From an uncultured Clostridia bacterium (GTDB lineage Bacteria > Bacillota > Clostridia > Christensenellales > UBA1242): DNA of 64,000 nt. A model generated the notes under the pieces. The model worked only from the letters and a program-made list of their open reading frames with translations. It searched no databases and was not told where the DNA came from. This document shows, piece after piece, positions 25,369-33,897 of this stretch (positions are counted from its first letter, which is position 1; each line of letters starts with the position of its first letter). The DNA is taken from assembly GCA_934754355.1 (NCBI GenBank), contig CAKVID010000006.1, positions 1 to 64,000 on the forward strand. Reading direction: 5' to 3'. Position numbers and translations under genes: made by a program.

Positions 25369-26069
25369 GTATATTTGAATGTAAGAAATTGAGTGTAGGC
25401 TACGGAGAGAAAGTGGTATGCAAAGACATAAATTTTGCCTTAGAGAAGGGACAATATTTGTGTATAATAGGTGAGAATGGTTCGGGTAAGAGTACACTTA
25501 TCAAGACAATTCTTGGTATTCAAAAAAGTCTATCGGGCAAGATTACTTTTGATAAAAACTTCAAAAAAAATAGAGTGGGATATTTGCCACAACAGAATGA
25601 TTTGCAGAAAGACTTTCCAGCGACTGTTGGCGAAGTTGTAATGTCAGGGTTTGTAAGTGCAATGGGGCTTAGACCATTTTATAAAAAGAGTGAAAAAGAT
25701 AAGGCAATAGAGATAATGAAATATCTAGGAATAGATAATTTCTATAAGACAAGTTTCAGAGAATTATCTGGTGGACAGCAGCAGAGGGTACTGTTAGCAA
25801 GGGCTTTGTGTGCAACAGATGAAATTCTATTCTTGGACGAGCCTACTAATGCTTTGGACGCTAGGTCTATAAATAAATTCTATAGTTTACTCAAAGACCT
25901 AAATAATTCGGGCATGACAATTGTAATGGTTTCTCATAATATTGATAAAGTTATGGAGTATGCAACTCATATTGTCTATCTTAAAAATTCTATGACTTTT
26001 GCAGGTTCAAAAGAAGAATTTGAAAGTAGTGATATTGCAAAATCACTAAAGGTGGGTGAAAGCAAATGA
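25365..26069 (+). CDS. Zinc ABC transporter ATP-binding protein (ZnuC family)
   Basis: 234 residues, cytoplasmic ATPase. Walker A is GENGSGKST, the Q loop lies in VGYLPQQNDL, the signature is LSGGQQQRV, Walker B is EILFLDEPT and the switch His is in MVSHNIDK. The length and the C-terminal region fit metal-type ABC-3 systems. Its ATG overlaps the upstream stop and its own stop overlaps the permease start, so all three are translationally coupled. Confidence 0.93.
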   Translation: MSIFECKKLSVGYGEKVVCKDINFALEKGQYLCIIGENGSGKSTLIKTILGIQKSLSGKITFDKNFKKNRVGYLPQQNDLQKDFPATVGEVVMSGFVSAMGLRPFYKKSEKDKAIEIMKYLGIDNFYKTSFRELSGGQQQRVLLARALCATDEILFLDEPTNALDARSINKFYSLLKDLNNSGMTIVMVSHNIDKVMEYATHIVYLKNSMTFAGSKEEFESSDIAKSLKVGESK

Positions 26070-26926
26070 GTATTTGGACAGAATTATCTTATTGTCTGCA
26101 AGACGAGACAATAATTAGGTCTTTGATAGTAGGCGGGCTTATTGCTCTATGTTGTGCAATACTTGGTGTTATTCTTGTACTAAAAAGATATGCTATGATT
26201 GGAGATGGTTTGTCTCATGTGGCTTTTGGTGCAATGACGATTGCTACGGTTTTAACTCTGGCAGATATGTATTTTATGTTGCCAATAACAATTATTGTAG
26301 CAATACTACTTATTCGTCTTACAAATAAAGGAAAAGTGAAAAATGATAGTGCTATAGCAATGTTGTCTGTAGGTTCACTTGCTTTTGGATATTTGATAGT
26401 TAATTTATTCTCAACATCGGCTAATATTAGCGGAGATGTATGTAGCACATTATTTGGTTCAACTTCTATCCTTACACTTAGCACTCTTGATGTGTGGATT
26501 TGTGTGGGTTTAACTCTTGTGGTTTTGGTTTATTTTATATTTTTCCATAATAAAATATTTGCTATGACATTTGATGAAGACTTTGCCAAGTCTACTGGTG
26601 TAAAAACTGCTATTTATAATAATATAATGGCGGTAATTATTGGAGTGGTTATAGTCCTTGCTATGAAATTAGTTGGGTCTCTACTTATATCTGCCTTGAT
26701 AGTATTTCCAGCACTTAGTGCAATTAGATTGTTTAAATCTTACAAGATGGTTATAATATTCTCAAGTATAATAAGTGTATTTAATGCATTGATAGGAATA
26801 ATGTTATCTCTTGTTTTGGGAGATAGGGGAACTCCTGTTGGGGCAACAATTGTTGTTATTAATATTTTCGTTTATTTCATATGTTGGCTAGTAGATATAA
26901 TAATTCATAATGTAAAGAGGGCATAA
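26066..26926 (+). CDS. Zinc ABC transporter permease (ZnuB, ABC-3 family)
   Basis: 286 residues, mostly hydrophobic with about eight membrane spans (for example LIALCCAILGVILVL, AVIIGVVIVLAMKLVG, LLISALIVFPALSAI). The family marks MIGDGLSHVAFGA and the late VGSLLISALIVFPA are present. With the ATPase it forms the membrane channel for Zn(II) uptake. Overlaps the ATPase gene by 4 bases. Confidence 0.92.
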   Translation: MSIWTELSYCLQDETIIRSLIVGGLIALCCAILGVILVLKRYAMIGDGLSHVAFGAMTIATVLTLADMYFMLPITIIVAILLIRLTNKGKVKNDSAIAMLSVGSLAFGYLIVNLFSTSANISGDVCSTLFGSTSILTLSTLDVWICVGLTLVVLVYFIFFHNKIFAMTFDEDFAKSTGVKTAIYNNIMAVIIGVVIVLAMKLVGSLLISALIVFPALSAIRLFKSYKMVIIFSSIISVFNALIGIMLSLVLGDRGTPVGATIVVINIFVYFICWLVDIIIHNVKRA

Positions 26927-26928
26927 GT

Positions 26929-27312
26929 ATGAGAAAAATTTGGAAAAATTGTGTACTTTTTGTTGCAATTGTGCTAATATGTATTACAATAACTGCATGT
27001 GGCGGAAGTACTAGGATTAATTATGATTTGACGGCAAGTGATACTTATGCTACTTCAACTATTCGGAATATTGAGAAAGACCCATATAAATATAGTGGCA
27101 AGACTATTAAAGTGCGTGGGAAATTAAATGGCAGTAGTAGTTATTATACTCTAAATGAGAATGCAAGTTGTTGTAATTGGGCGTTTGAAGTAAAAATGGA
27201 CAATGTAACACCTCCAAAGAGTGGAACTAATGTTACAATTACAGGTAAGTGTGTAGTAGAGAAGATAAATGGTCGTACATCGTGGTATGTAAATGTAAGT
27301 AAGATTAATTGA
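26929..27312 (+). CDS. OB-fold-like lipoprotein in the zinc operon
   Basis: 127 residues. A signal peptide ends in the lipobox ITAC, giving a lipidated Cys followed by GG. The mature part (KYSGKTIKVRGKLNG, FEVKMDNVTPPKSGTNVTITGKC, NGRTSWYVNVSKI) has the beta-strand pattern of tRNA_anti-like OB-fold lipoproteins. It lies 2 bases behind the permease gene, so it belongs to the zinc regulon. An accessory role in zinc capture is plausible; direct metal binding is not obvious apart from a Cys-Cys pair (NASCCNW). Confidence 0.8.
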   Translation: MRKIWKNCVLFVAIVLICITITACGGSTRINYDLTASDTYATSTIRNIEKDPYKYSGKTIKVRGKLNGSSSYYTLNENASCCNWAFEVKMDNVTPPKSGTNVTITGKCVVEKINGRTSWYVNVSKIN

Positions 27313-27325
27313 TTAGGAGTAAACA

Positions 27326-28018
27326 ATGGAAGAATTGAATGTAGTGTATGAAGACAATCACATAATTGTGGTTATTAAGCCTCAGAATATACCTACTCAA
27401 GAAGATGATAGCAAAGACAAAGATTTGCTAACTATGGTCAAAGAATATATCAAAATTAAAGAAAATAAGCTGGGCAATGTATATGTTGGACTTGTGCATA
27501 GACTAGATAGACCAACAGGTGGACTTATGGTTTTTGCCAAGACTAGCAAGGCTGCAAGTAGACTTACTCAAGAAATGCATACAGGCGACTTTAAGAAGAG
27601 ATATCTAACAGTAGTAGTTGGCAAGCCTAGAGATAAGAGAGCCAAACTTGTAAATTATCTAATGAAGAATGCTAGAACTAATACTGTTCAAGTAGTTCCA
27701 GAACTTACTACTAATGCCAAAAGAGCCGAACTTGAATATCAAGTACTTGATGAGAAAGAGAAAGTCTCTTTGGTGGAAGTACAATTGTTAACTGGAAGAA
27801 GTCATCAGATAAGAGTGCAAATGAAACATATTGGTTGTCCAGTTTATGGCGATGTTAAGTATGGTGGAGATAGTCTTGCAAAGGGGCATAATCTAGCACT
27901 ATGGGCATATGAACTAAAATTTATACACCCAACAACCAAAGAAAATATGACTTTCAAATGCTATCCTCCAGAAGATATTGTTCCTTGGAATGTATTTAAT
28001 CTAAATATTGTTAAATAA
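27326..28018 (+). CDS. RluA-family pseudouridine synthase (no S4 domain)
   Basis: 230 residues. The active-site motif is VHRLDRPTGGLMVF with the catalytic Asp. LLTGRSHQIRVQ and the final aromatic/Pro segment (FKCYPPED) complete the family. The N-terminal S4 RNA-binding domain of RluD is missing, as in short RluA-type enzymes, so the target uridine in rRNA or tRNA is unknown. It starts 13 bases after the lipoprotein gene with TTAGGAG, so it ends the zinc operon transcript before a strong terminator. Confidence 0.9.
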   Translation: MEELNVVYEDNHIIVVIKPQNIPTQEDDSKDKDLLTMVKEYIKIKENKLGNVYVGLVHRLDRPTGGLMVFAKTSKAASRLTQEMHTGDFKKRYLTVVVGKPRDKRAKLVNYLMKNARTNTVQVVPELTTNAKRAELEYQVLDEKEKVSLVEVQLLTGRSHQIRVQMKHIGCPVYGDVKYGGDSLAKGHNLALWAYELKFIHPTTKENMTFKCYPPEDIVPWNVFNLNIVK

Positions 28019-28020
28019 AT

Positions 28021-28053
28021 AAAAAAAGTGAGCCAATTACGGCTCACTTTTTT
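28021..28053. terminator. Terminator after zinc operon
   Basis: AAAAGTGAGCC / GGCTCACTTTTTT, 6-base loop, with A and T tracts; also usable for the convergent groEL transcript. Confidence 0.88.
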
Positions 28054-28129
28054 GGTGTAAGAATACACCAGTAAAGGAAAAATGTTTTATAGGGAAATTG
28101 TTATAGAATAACAATTGTTTTTGTTGGTT

Positions 28130-29758
28130 TTACATTCCGTATGCGTTAGGTATAGCGTTGGGGTCTTTTACATTGATTTTGTCTTCAATATCGCACACTA
28201 GAACTTCGGTTGTAAGAAGTGTAGATGCTACACTTCCAGCATTTTCAAGTGCTGAACGAGTTACTTTTGTTGGGTCAATAATTCCTTGCTCTATCATGTC
28301 TACATACTCATTTGTTAATGCATTATAGCCATAATTTTTAGATTTATTTTGTAGAATATTGTTGATTACTACTCCGCCATCTATTCCGGCATTCTGTGTA
28401 ATCATTTTAATTGGAGCATACAAAGATTTTAAAACTATCTCTGCACCAGTTTTTTCGTCTCCGCTTAATGTTTTTGCTAATTTCTCTACGCTTTCTACGC
28501 AATTAATTAGAGCAATTCCGCCTCCACATACAATGCCTTCTTGTGTGGCACTTTTGGTGGCTTCAATAGCGTCTTCAATACGCAGTTTCTTTTCTTGCAT
28601 TTCTACTTCGGTGGCGCTTCCTACATAAATAACGGCAATGCCTCCTATAAGTTTTGCAAGTCTTTCTTGCAAACGATTTTTGTCAAATTCATTATCGCAA
28701 GTATCTATTTGACCCTTGATTTCATTTACTCTATTTTGAATACTATCGTGAGTACCAGCACCACCAGATATAGTTGTGCTATCTTTGGTTACTTTGATAT
28801 TGGTTGCATAACCTAATTTGGATATATCTGTGTCTTTTAGTTCAAAACCTAATTCATCGCATATAAATGTGCCGTGGGTTAGAACTGCAATGTCTTCACA
28901 CAATGCTTTACGCTTATCTGCGTATGCAGGGGCTTTGACAGCAACGACATTTAATGCTCCTCTTAATTTATTAAGCACAAGAGTGCTAAGAACTTCATTT
29001 TCTATATCTTCGGCAATTATTAGTAGTCCTTTGCCACTTTGTGAAACTGCTTCAAGAACCCCAATAATGTCTCCTAAATTTTTAATCTTTTTGTCTGTAA
29101 TTAAAATGTAAGCATCATTTAGCAAACATTCCATTTTGTCTGTATTAGTAACCATGTAAGGGGATAGATAACCTCTATCAAATTGCATTCCTTCTACTAT
29201 TTTTAGTTCTGTCTTTAGAGTTTTGCTTTCTTCTACTGTAATTACTCCATCTCTGCCTACTTTCTCAAAGCCTTCGGCAATAAGTCTACCTATTTCTTCA
29301 TCTCCAGCACTAATTGATGCTACTTGGAATATTTCTTTGGTGCTAGAAACTGGAATGGAGATTTCTTTCAGATGATTGGTTGCTACTTCAATTCCTTTCT
29401 GAATACCTTTTCTAAGTATAACAGGATTTGCTCCAGCGGTATAATTCTTGATACCCTCACTTACAATACTTTCGGCAAGAATACACGCTGTTGTTGTTCC
29501 ATCTCCTGCTATTTCATTGGTTCTAATACTTACTTCCTTGATTAAATTTGCGCCCATGTTTTCATATGGGTCAGGAAGAGATATTTCTTTGGCAATTGTC
29601 ACTCCATCATTTGTAATAAGTGGTGTGGCAAATTTTCTATCTAATACTACATTTCTTCCTTTTGGTCCAAGAGTTATTTTAACTGCACTGGTTAATTTTT
29701 TAACTCCTGCTTCTAATTTTTTGATTGCTTCAAATCCGCTAATTATTTGTTTTGACAT
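28130..29758 (-). CDS. groEL: Chaperonin GroEL (60 kDa)
   Basis: 542 residues, the large ring-forming chaperonin that folds proteins with GroES and ATP. Marks include VKITLGPKGRNVVLD, the ATP-loop EIAGDGTTTACILAE, and LIIAEDIENEVLSTLVLNKLRG. The C-terminus ends IPNAYGM and lacks the usual Gly-Gly-Met repeats that line the cavity floor. The start ATG 29758 follows AAATAAGGAGATAAGTACAA, 14 bases after groES, the standard two-gene operon. Confidence 0.97.
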   Translation of the reverse strand: MSKQIISGFEAIKKLEAGVKKLTSAVKITLGPKGRNVVLDRKFATPLITNDGVTIAKEISLPDPYENMGANLIKEVSIRTNEIAGDGTTTACILAESIVSEGIKNYTAGANPVILRKGIQKGIEVATNHLKEISIPVSSTKEIFQVASISAGDEEIGRLIAEGFEKVGRDGVITVEESKTLKTELKIVEGMQFDRGYLSPYMVTNTDKMECLLNDAYILITDKKIKNLGDIIGVLEAVSQSGKGLLIIAEDIENEVLSTLVLNKLRGALNVVAVKAPAYADKRKALCEDIAVLTHGTFICDELGFELKDTDISKLGYATNIKVTKDSTTISGGAGTHDSIQNRVNEIKGQIDTCDNEFDKNRLQERLAKLIGGIAVIYVGSATEVEMQEKKLRIEDAIEATKSATQEGIVCGGGIALINCVESVEKLAKTLSGDEKTGAEIVLKSLYAPIKMITQNAGIDGGVVINNILQNKSKNYGYNALTNEYVDMIEQGIIDPTKVTRSALENAGSVASTLLTTEVLVCDIEDKINVKDPNAIPNAYGM

Positions 29759-29772
29759 TTGTACTTATCTCC

Positions 29773-30054
29773 TTATTTTTCAATTATTGCTAAAATATCT
29801 TTTTCTTTGATAATGGTGTAAATTTGATTACCAATTTTGAATTCATTTCCATTAAACTTATTGAAAATTACTTGGTCGCCAAGTTTTACTTCAAATTCCA
29901 CATCTTTGCCGTCTAATTTTCCAGTACCAAGAGCAACAACTTCGCTAATTTCTGGTTGCTTGGCTATTTCTGGTAGAATTATATTGCCAATTTTTTCGTT
30001 TTTGACTGGAAGAGTTTTGACTACAACTCTATCAAATAATGGTTTTAATTTCAT
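29773..30054 (-). CDS. groES: Co-chaperonin GroES (10 kDa)
   Basis: 93 residues, the lid of the GroEL chamber. It begins MKLKPLFDRVVVKTL and has the mobile loop EKIGNIILPEIAKQ and GDQVIFNKFNG. The start ATG 30054 follows ATAAGGAGAAAAGT. No CIRCE inverted repeat (TTAGCACTC-N9-GAGTGCTAA) is visible upstream, so HrcA control at this promoter is not supported. Confidence 0.97.
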   Translation of the reverse strand: MKLKPLFDRVVVKTLPVKNEKIGNIILPEIAKQPEISEVVALGTGKLDGKDVEFEVKLGDQVIFNKFNGNEFKIGNQIYTIIKEKDILAIIEK

Positions 30055-30292
30055 ACTTTTCTCCTTATGTATTATTTAGTTTACAAAAATCATAAGCAAA
30101 ATCCAAAATCCAATTGTATTTATTTTTTGTCATGTTATGCAAAGTTTTGTATAATTTGTAAGTTTAACTAATATATATAAATTAAATAATGTGCATAACG
30201 GCAAACAAAAAATAAAAGGCAAAGTGAGATGAACTTTTGTCTTTTGAAAATTTTTGTATACTAATTATATTTTTGTTATAGCACACGCTAAT

Positions 30293-31123
30293 ATGGAGAT
30301 TGCAACTTTTATGCCAAAAAATTTATATTATGAAGATGTTAAAATTATAAAAAGACCATTTAAAGCCAAATTTAGACGATTTTTATTTTTATTTTCTATG
30401 ATATTTGTGGTGGTAGGTGTGGTTTTTGCTTCTATATTTTTGAGCAAAGCACTGGCTGTAGGAAATATCACAACCGCTATTGTATATGGTGGCAAAGATG
30501 TTAAGATTGCCAAACAACAAATATATCTAGTAACCTTGGGTAAGTATGATAATTATGATGACGCTGAGAAAGTAGCACTTGGTTCAACTATACAAGGTGC
30601 TAGTGGCTTTATTTGGTTAATAGATAAAGATTATTATGTTGTGGGTAATGCATATAGGAATGGCGATGACGCTAATGTTGTCAAGAAAAATTTGCAATCA
30701 TCTAACTATGATATTGAAGTAATTGAGATGACATTTCCAAAAATTAATATGAATTTTGATGACTTTGAGAGCAAGGAAGTATCCAAAATTAAGAAAGCGT
30801 TTGAATTTATTGATGATATTTATGATAATCTATATAATTACTCAATTAAATTTGATAAAGGAGAGATTAATAACTTTGCCGTTTGTAGTAATATTAGTAG
30901 TATAAGAGGGGAATGTAAAGTTCAAATTTCGGGTATACAGGGCTTACTTATGAATAAAAATTCTGATAATCTTCAGAAATTAATTAATTGTCTAACTAAA
31001 TTAGATGAAATTCTAAATGTTGCAATACTTAAAACTATAGATAATTCTTCAACAAATTATTCTTTGAAAAATTCAATAGTAAGCATAATGTACGAGAAAT
31101 ATAATTTATACAAGTCTTTGTAA
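30293..31123 (+). CDS. Single-span membrane protein with SPOR-like extracellular domain
   Basis: About 276 residues from ATG 30293. A cytoplasmic stub rich in Lys/Arg (KRPFKAKFRR) is followed by one span at about 30-52 (FLFLFSMIFVVVGVVFASIF). The outside part, residues of about 70-145, has the pattern of a SPOR domain (IYLVTLGKYDNYDDAEKVAL ... WLIDKDYYVVGNAY), which in other proteins binds denuded septal peptidoglycan. The helical C-terminal half is unknown. An upstream in-frame TTG at 30254 lies in promoter-like sequence. Sits alone between groES (divergent) and lspA. Confidence 0.72.
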   Translation: MEIATFMPKNLYYEDVKIIKRPFKAKFRRFLFLFSMIFVVVGVVFASIFLSKALAVGNITTAIVYGGKDVKIAKQQIYLVTLGKYDNYDDAEKVALGSTIQGASGFIWLIDKDYYVVGNAYRNGDDANVVKKNLQSSNYDIEVIEMTFPKINMNFDDFESKEVSKIKKAFEFIDDIYDNLYNYSIKFDKGEINNFAVCSNISSIRGECKVQISGIQGLLMNKNSDNLQKLINCLTKLDEILNVAILKTIDNSSTNYSLKNSIVSIMYEKYNLYKSL

Positions 31124-31179
31124 CATTGATATTTTTGGTAACTTTTGTCGGCATTTTAAAGTTTTGGTACTTAATTATT

Positions 31180-31207
31180 TTGGAATTTTGCAAGTTTAAT
31201 GTATAAT
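31180..31207 (+). promoter_or_regulatory. Promoter for lspA-rluD
   Basis: TTGGAA (31180-31185), a 16-base spacer and TATAAT (31202-31207). Confidence 0.6.
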
Positions 31208-31254
31208 CAATGTGTAAGATTATTTTTACACATTTTTTTGAAGTTGAGAAATTG

Positions 31255-31758
31255 ATGAAGAAGAGAACAAGTTATATTATTATTGGCATTACGATAGTTG
31301 TAGGAATAATTTTGGATTTGGTGACCAAGGCTTATTTTGCTGAATACTTCAGTGTTCATTCCGAAGATATTGTAGTTATCCCAAATTTCTTTATATTTAC
31401 ATTCTTAAAAAATACTGGTGCTGCATATGGAATTTTTGGAGATAGTACAGTGATGTTATCTATTGTATCTATCTTATTTGTAATTACATTTATTATTTAT
31501 GATATTTTCAATCATCAGAATAATATATGGTATTCTTTGGGAATAGGGCTTATTATTAGCGGTGCAATTGGTAATCTAGTAGATAGATTATTTCTAGGCT
31601 ATGTTAGAGATTTTATTAGTCTTAGAATTTTCAATTTTGTATTTAATTTAGCAGATTTATTTATAACTATAGGAGTTATATGTTTTCTAATTTATTTAAT
31701 AATTAATATTGTAAAAGAGAAAAAGGGCAAAGATGGAGTGGAAAATAACAAAAGATAA
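31255..31758 (+). CDS. lspA: Lipoprotein signal peptidase II
   Basis: About 167 residues from ATG 31255, with four membrane spans. Removes signal peptides before the lipidated Cys of lipoproteins. Conserved motifs are the Asn in FLKNTGAAYG, the catalytic Asp in IGNLVDRL and the second Asp in FNLADLFI. The longer frame to 31210 lacks a start with a ribosome binding site. The last 26 bases overlap rluD, the conserved lspA-rluD pair of Firmicutes. Its substrates in this window include the lipoproteins at 26929 and 61121. Confidence 0.95.
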   Translation: MKKRTSYIIIGITIVVGIILDLVTKAYFAEYFSVHSEDIVVIPNFFIFTFLKNTGAAYGIFGDSTVMLSIVSILFVITFIIYDIFNHQNNIWYSLGIGLIISGAIGNLVDRLFLGYVRDFISLRIFNFVFNLADLFITIGVICFLIYLIINIVKEKKGKDGVENNKR

Positions 31759-32653
31759 TGTTGGGCGTAGACTGGATATATTTTTGCAGAATGAATTTCA
31801 AGACAAAACTAGGTCTCATATTAAACACTGGATAGATAATGCAGATGTGCTTGTAAATGGCAAGGCTGTTAAAGCAGGGTATTCACTTAGAGAAAATGAT
31901 ATAATTAATCTGGGCGAGATAGAGGAGAAAGTTTTATCCGCTAAGCCACAAGATATTCCTATAGATATTGTGTATGAAGATGAAGACTTGGCGGTTATTA
32001 ATAAGCCACAGGGAATGGTTGTACACCCAGCAATTAATAATTACGATGGAACGCTGGTTAATGCACTTATGTATAAATTAGATAGTCTTAGTAGTATAAA
32101 TGGCGTAATTAGACCGGGAATAGTACATCGACTAGATAAAGATACATCGGGATTATTGGTTATAGCCAAGAATGATAATGCTCATGTATCACTTAGTAAT
32201 CAAATAGCGACTAAAGAATGCAAGCGTATTTATTGGGCTTTGGTTGATGGGGTTGTTAAGAGTGATGGCGAGATAAAAACTCTAATTGGTAGAGATAAGA
32301 AAAATAGACTTAAAATGGCAGTAACAAATGATGGCAAAGTAGCAGAAACAATGTATAGGGTATTAGAAGTGCTTGGCAATTATACTTTGGTGGAATTTGA
32401 ATTGAAAACGGGAAGAACTCATCAAATAAGAGTTCATAGCGCGTATTTGCATCACCCAATTGTTGGAGATAAACTATATAATAACAATAAATGCAAATTC
32501 AATCTCAATGGACAATTGCTACACGCAAAGAAATTGATTCTAACACACCCGAGGACTAATAAACTTATGACATTTGAGTGTGAATTGCCCGATTACTTTA
32601 AAAAAGTTCTTATTAATCTAAATTCTAAATTTGTAGATAGTAACTGTAAATAA
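31733..32653 (+). CDS. rluD: RluD-type 23S rRNA pseudouridine synthase
   Basis: 306 residues. An N-terminal S4 RNA-binding domain (RRLDIFLQNEFQDKTRSHIK ... VNGKAVKAGYSLRENDII) is followed by the catalytic domain with VHRLDKDTSGLLVIAKN, ELKTGRTHQIRVH and the final CELPDYF. Expected to modify helix 69 or a nearby site in large-subunit rRNA. Starts inside the end of lspA. Confidence 0.94.
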   Translation: MEWKITKDNVGRRLDIFLQNEFQDKTRSHIKHWIDNADVLVNGKAVKAGYSLRENDIINLGEIEEKVLSAKPQDIPIDIVYEDEDLAVINKPQGMVVHPAINNYDGTLVNALMYKLDSLSSINGVIRPGIVHRLDKDTSGLLVIAKNDNAHVSLSNQIATKECKRIYWALVDGVVKSDGEIKTLIGRDKKNRLKMAVTNDGKVAETMYRVLEVLGNYTLVEFELKTGRTHQIRVHSAYLHHPIVGDKLYNNNKCKFNLNGQLLHAKKLILTHPRTNKLMTFECELPDYFKKVLINLNSKFVDSNCK

Positions 32654-32686
32654 ATTATAAAATATTATTAAAAGGAGATAAAAATT

Positions 32687-32953
32687 ATGGCAAAAAATAC
32701 TGGAGGAATGAGTTGGAGAGGATTTTTTAATCTACTTGCATTTATATCTGTTGTTTGTATTGGACTAGCATTTACAATAGGCAAAATAGGTGGCGGAAAT
32801 TTGGCAAGTTCATTAAGACAAGTATCTGATATATTGGCATATTGTATAGTTGCAATTTCATCATTTTTCTTTGCTTACAATCGTAGACATTGGGCTTACT
32901 TTGTAGTTTGGGTAGTTTGTGTAGCATTAATAATTGTGTTTATGATAATCTAG
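32687..32953 (+). CDS. Small three-span membrane protein (88 aa)
   Basis: Begins MAKNTGGMSWRGFFN, then spans at about 14-33, 46-64 and 70-87 separated by short loops (a Gly-rich GKIGGGN turn and a basic YNRRHW). The ribosome binding site AAAAGGAGATAAAA is excellent, so this is a real gene. No known family. It ends 15 bases before the tandem structured repeats, and another small membrane protein follows the repeats. Confidence 0.8.
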   Translation: MAKNTGGMSWRGFFNLLAFISVVCIGLAFTIGKIGGGNLASSLRQVSDILAYCIVAISSFFFAYNRRHWAYFVVWVVCVALIIVFMII

Positions 32954-32968
32954 GAGTTTCATACAAAG

Positions 32969-33114
32969 TAGTCTGCAAGACACCTTGATATGAAACGACG
33001 ACGATTGCCAGCAACCTGTATCAACGAAGTGGATACATATGACGAAGTCATAGCCAACAGAGTTGGGGGTTGGCTGGTATAATATGAGAAGTTCATATAT
33101 ATCAAATGATGATG
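32969..33114 (+). repeat. Tandem structured repeat, unit 1 (146 bp)
   Basis: Starts TAGTCTGCAAGACACC. Plus-strand fold: outer stem TTGATATGAA (32985-32994) with TTCATATATATCAA (33092-33105); inner stem CCAGCAACC (33008-33016) with GGTTGGCTGG (33068-33077, one bulge); inside it three hairpins, TGTATC/GATACA (33017-33037), ATGAC-GAA-GTCAT (33039-33051) and CCAAC-AGA-GTTGG (33054-33066). A multi-branched architecture as in structured RNAs. Confidence 0.88.
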
Positions 33115-33265
33115 TAGTCTGTAAGACACCTTGATATGAAACGACGACGATTGCCAGCAACCTGTATCAACGAAGTGGATACTTGTGACGAAAGTCACGA
33201 CCAACAGAGTTGGAGGTTGGCTGGTATAATGAGAAAGTAAAGTTTTTATGCAGTAAAAAATATCA
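33115..33265 (+). repeat. Tandem structured repeat, unit 2 (151 bp)
   Basis: Same unit with a different tail. The second hairpin changes from ATGAC-GAA-GTCAT to GTGAC-GAAA-GTCAC, a compensatory base-pair change. The tail differs in sequence but still ends in ATATCA, able to pair with TGATAT at its start. Confidence 0.88.
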
Positions 33266-33414
33266 TAGTCTGCAAGACACCTTGATATGAAACGACGAAG
33301 ATTGCCGGCAACCTGTATCAACGAAGTGGATACATATGACGAAGTCATAGCCAACAGAGTTGGAGGTTGGCTGGTATAATATGAGAAGTTCATATATATC
33401 AAATGATGATGATG
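33266..33414 (+). repeat. Tandem structured repeat, unit 3 (149 bp)
   Basis: Nearly identical to unit 1. Differences are an A-to-G in CCAGC (turning an A-U into a G-U pair), one C-to-A in the linker, a G-to-A shared with unit 2, and one extra ATG triplet near the end. Confidence 0.88.
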
Positions 33415-33434
33415 TAGTCTGCAAGACACCTTGA
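33415..33434 (+). repeat. Partial fourth repeat unit
   Basis: The first 20 bases of the unit (TAGTCTGCAAGACACCTTGA), then unrelated AT-rich sequence. Such a partial end is typical of tandem duplication by recombination. Confidence 0.85.
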
Positions 33435-33463
33435 AAATTTTAAAATTTTTAGGTATGTAACTT

Positions 33464-33808
33464 ATGAAGAAATTTTTACAAGATTTTTTTAAGAGCAAAC
33501 TTAATATAATATTATTTGTATTGCAAACGCTTGCAATAATCTTTGTGTGTTTGGCAAGCATTTGGAATTTAGCAGTTATGTTTGTTCTTATTTTTGAAGG
33601 ATTATTCTTTATAGTGTTTGGTATCAAAAATTTGCAGAAAAATAAAAAACTTGATGAACAACTAGAATTGTTAAGTAAAATAAGTATTGAGAATATTGAT
33701 ATGCAGAGAGAATGCAAGAGAAATAATCTAATCAAAAAATCAAATGTCTTTACATCAATCATTTATTTTTTGATGGGAGTAATGCTTCTAATTGTTGCAA
33801 TAATTTGA
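33464..33808 (+). CDS. Small membrane protein (114 aa)
   Basis: Hydrophobic spans at about 14-32 and 37-53 (IILFVLQTLAIIFVCLA, AVMFVLIFEGLFFIVFG), a charged cytoplasmic loop of about 40 residues (NLQKNKKLDEQLELLSK), and a last span at about 95-113. The ribosome binding site (TTAGGTATGTAACTT) is weak. Unknown family. It follows the repeat array directly and may be read from a transcript that includes the repeats. Confidence 0.65.
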   Translation: MKKFLQDFFKSKLNIILFVLQTLAIIFVCLASIWNLAVMFVLIFEGLFFIVFGIKNLQKNKKLDEQLELLSKISIENIDMQRECKRNNLIKKSNVFTSIIYFLMGVMLLIVAII

Positions 33809-33829
33809 CTTTATTTATTGACATAAAGG

Positions 33830-33858
33830 TTGCATATCGGTTATTTGTGTGGTATAAT
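33830..33858 (+). promoter_or_regulatory. Promoter of tig-clpP
   Basis: TTGCAT (33830-33835), a 17-base spacer and TATAAT (33853-33858) with the extended -10 element TGG before it. Confidence 0.8.
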
Positions 33859-33897
33859 AATGTAGTTTAACTAGTATATTGTTTAAGGAGAAATTTA

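Noticed and set aside
32969..33434. Possible CRISPR array
   Set aside because: Units are 146-151 bp, contiguous, without unique spacers, and no cas genes are present.
32959..33762. 267-codon minus-strand open frame with internal repeats (LHHHHLIYMNFSYYTSQPP-like)
   Set aside because: It runs through the tandem structured repeats and antisense to the 114-aa membrane protein gene, has no ribosome binding site, and its repeated peptide is a by-product of the DNA repeats. Base-pair covariation argues for structure, not coding.
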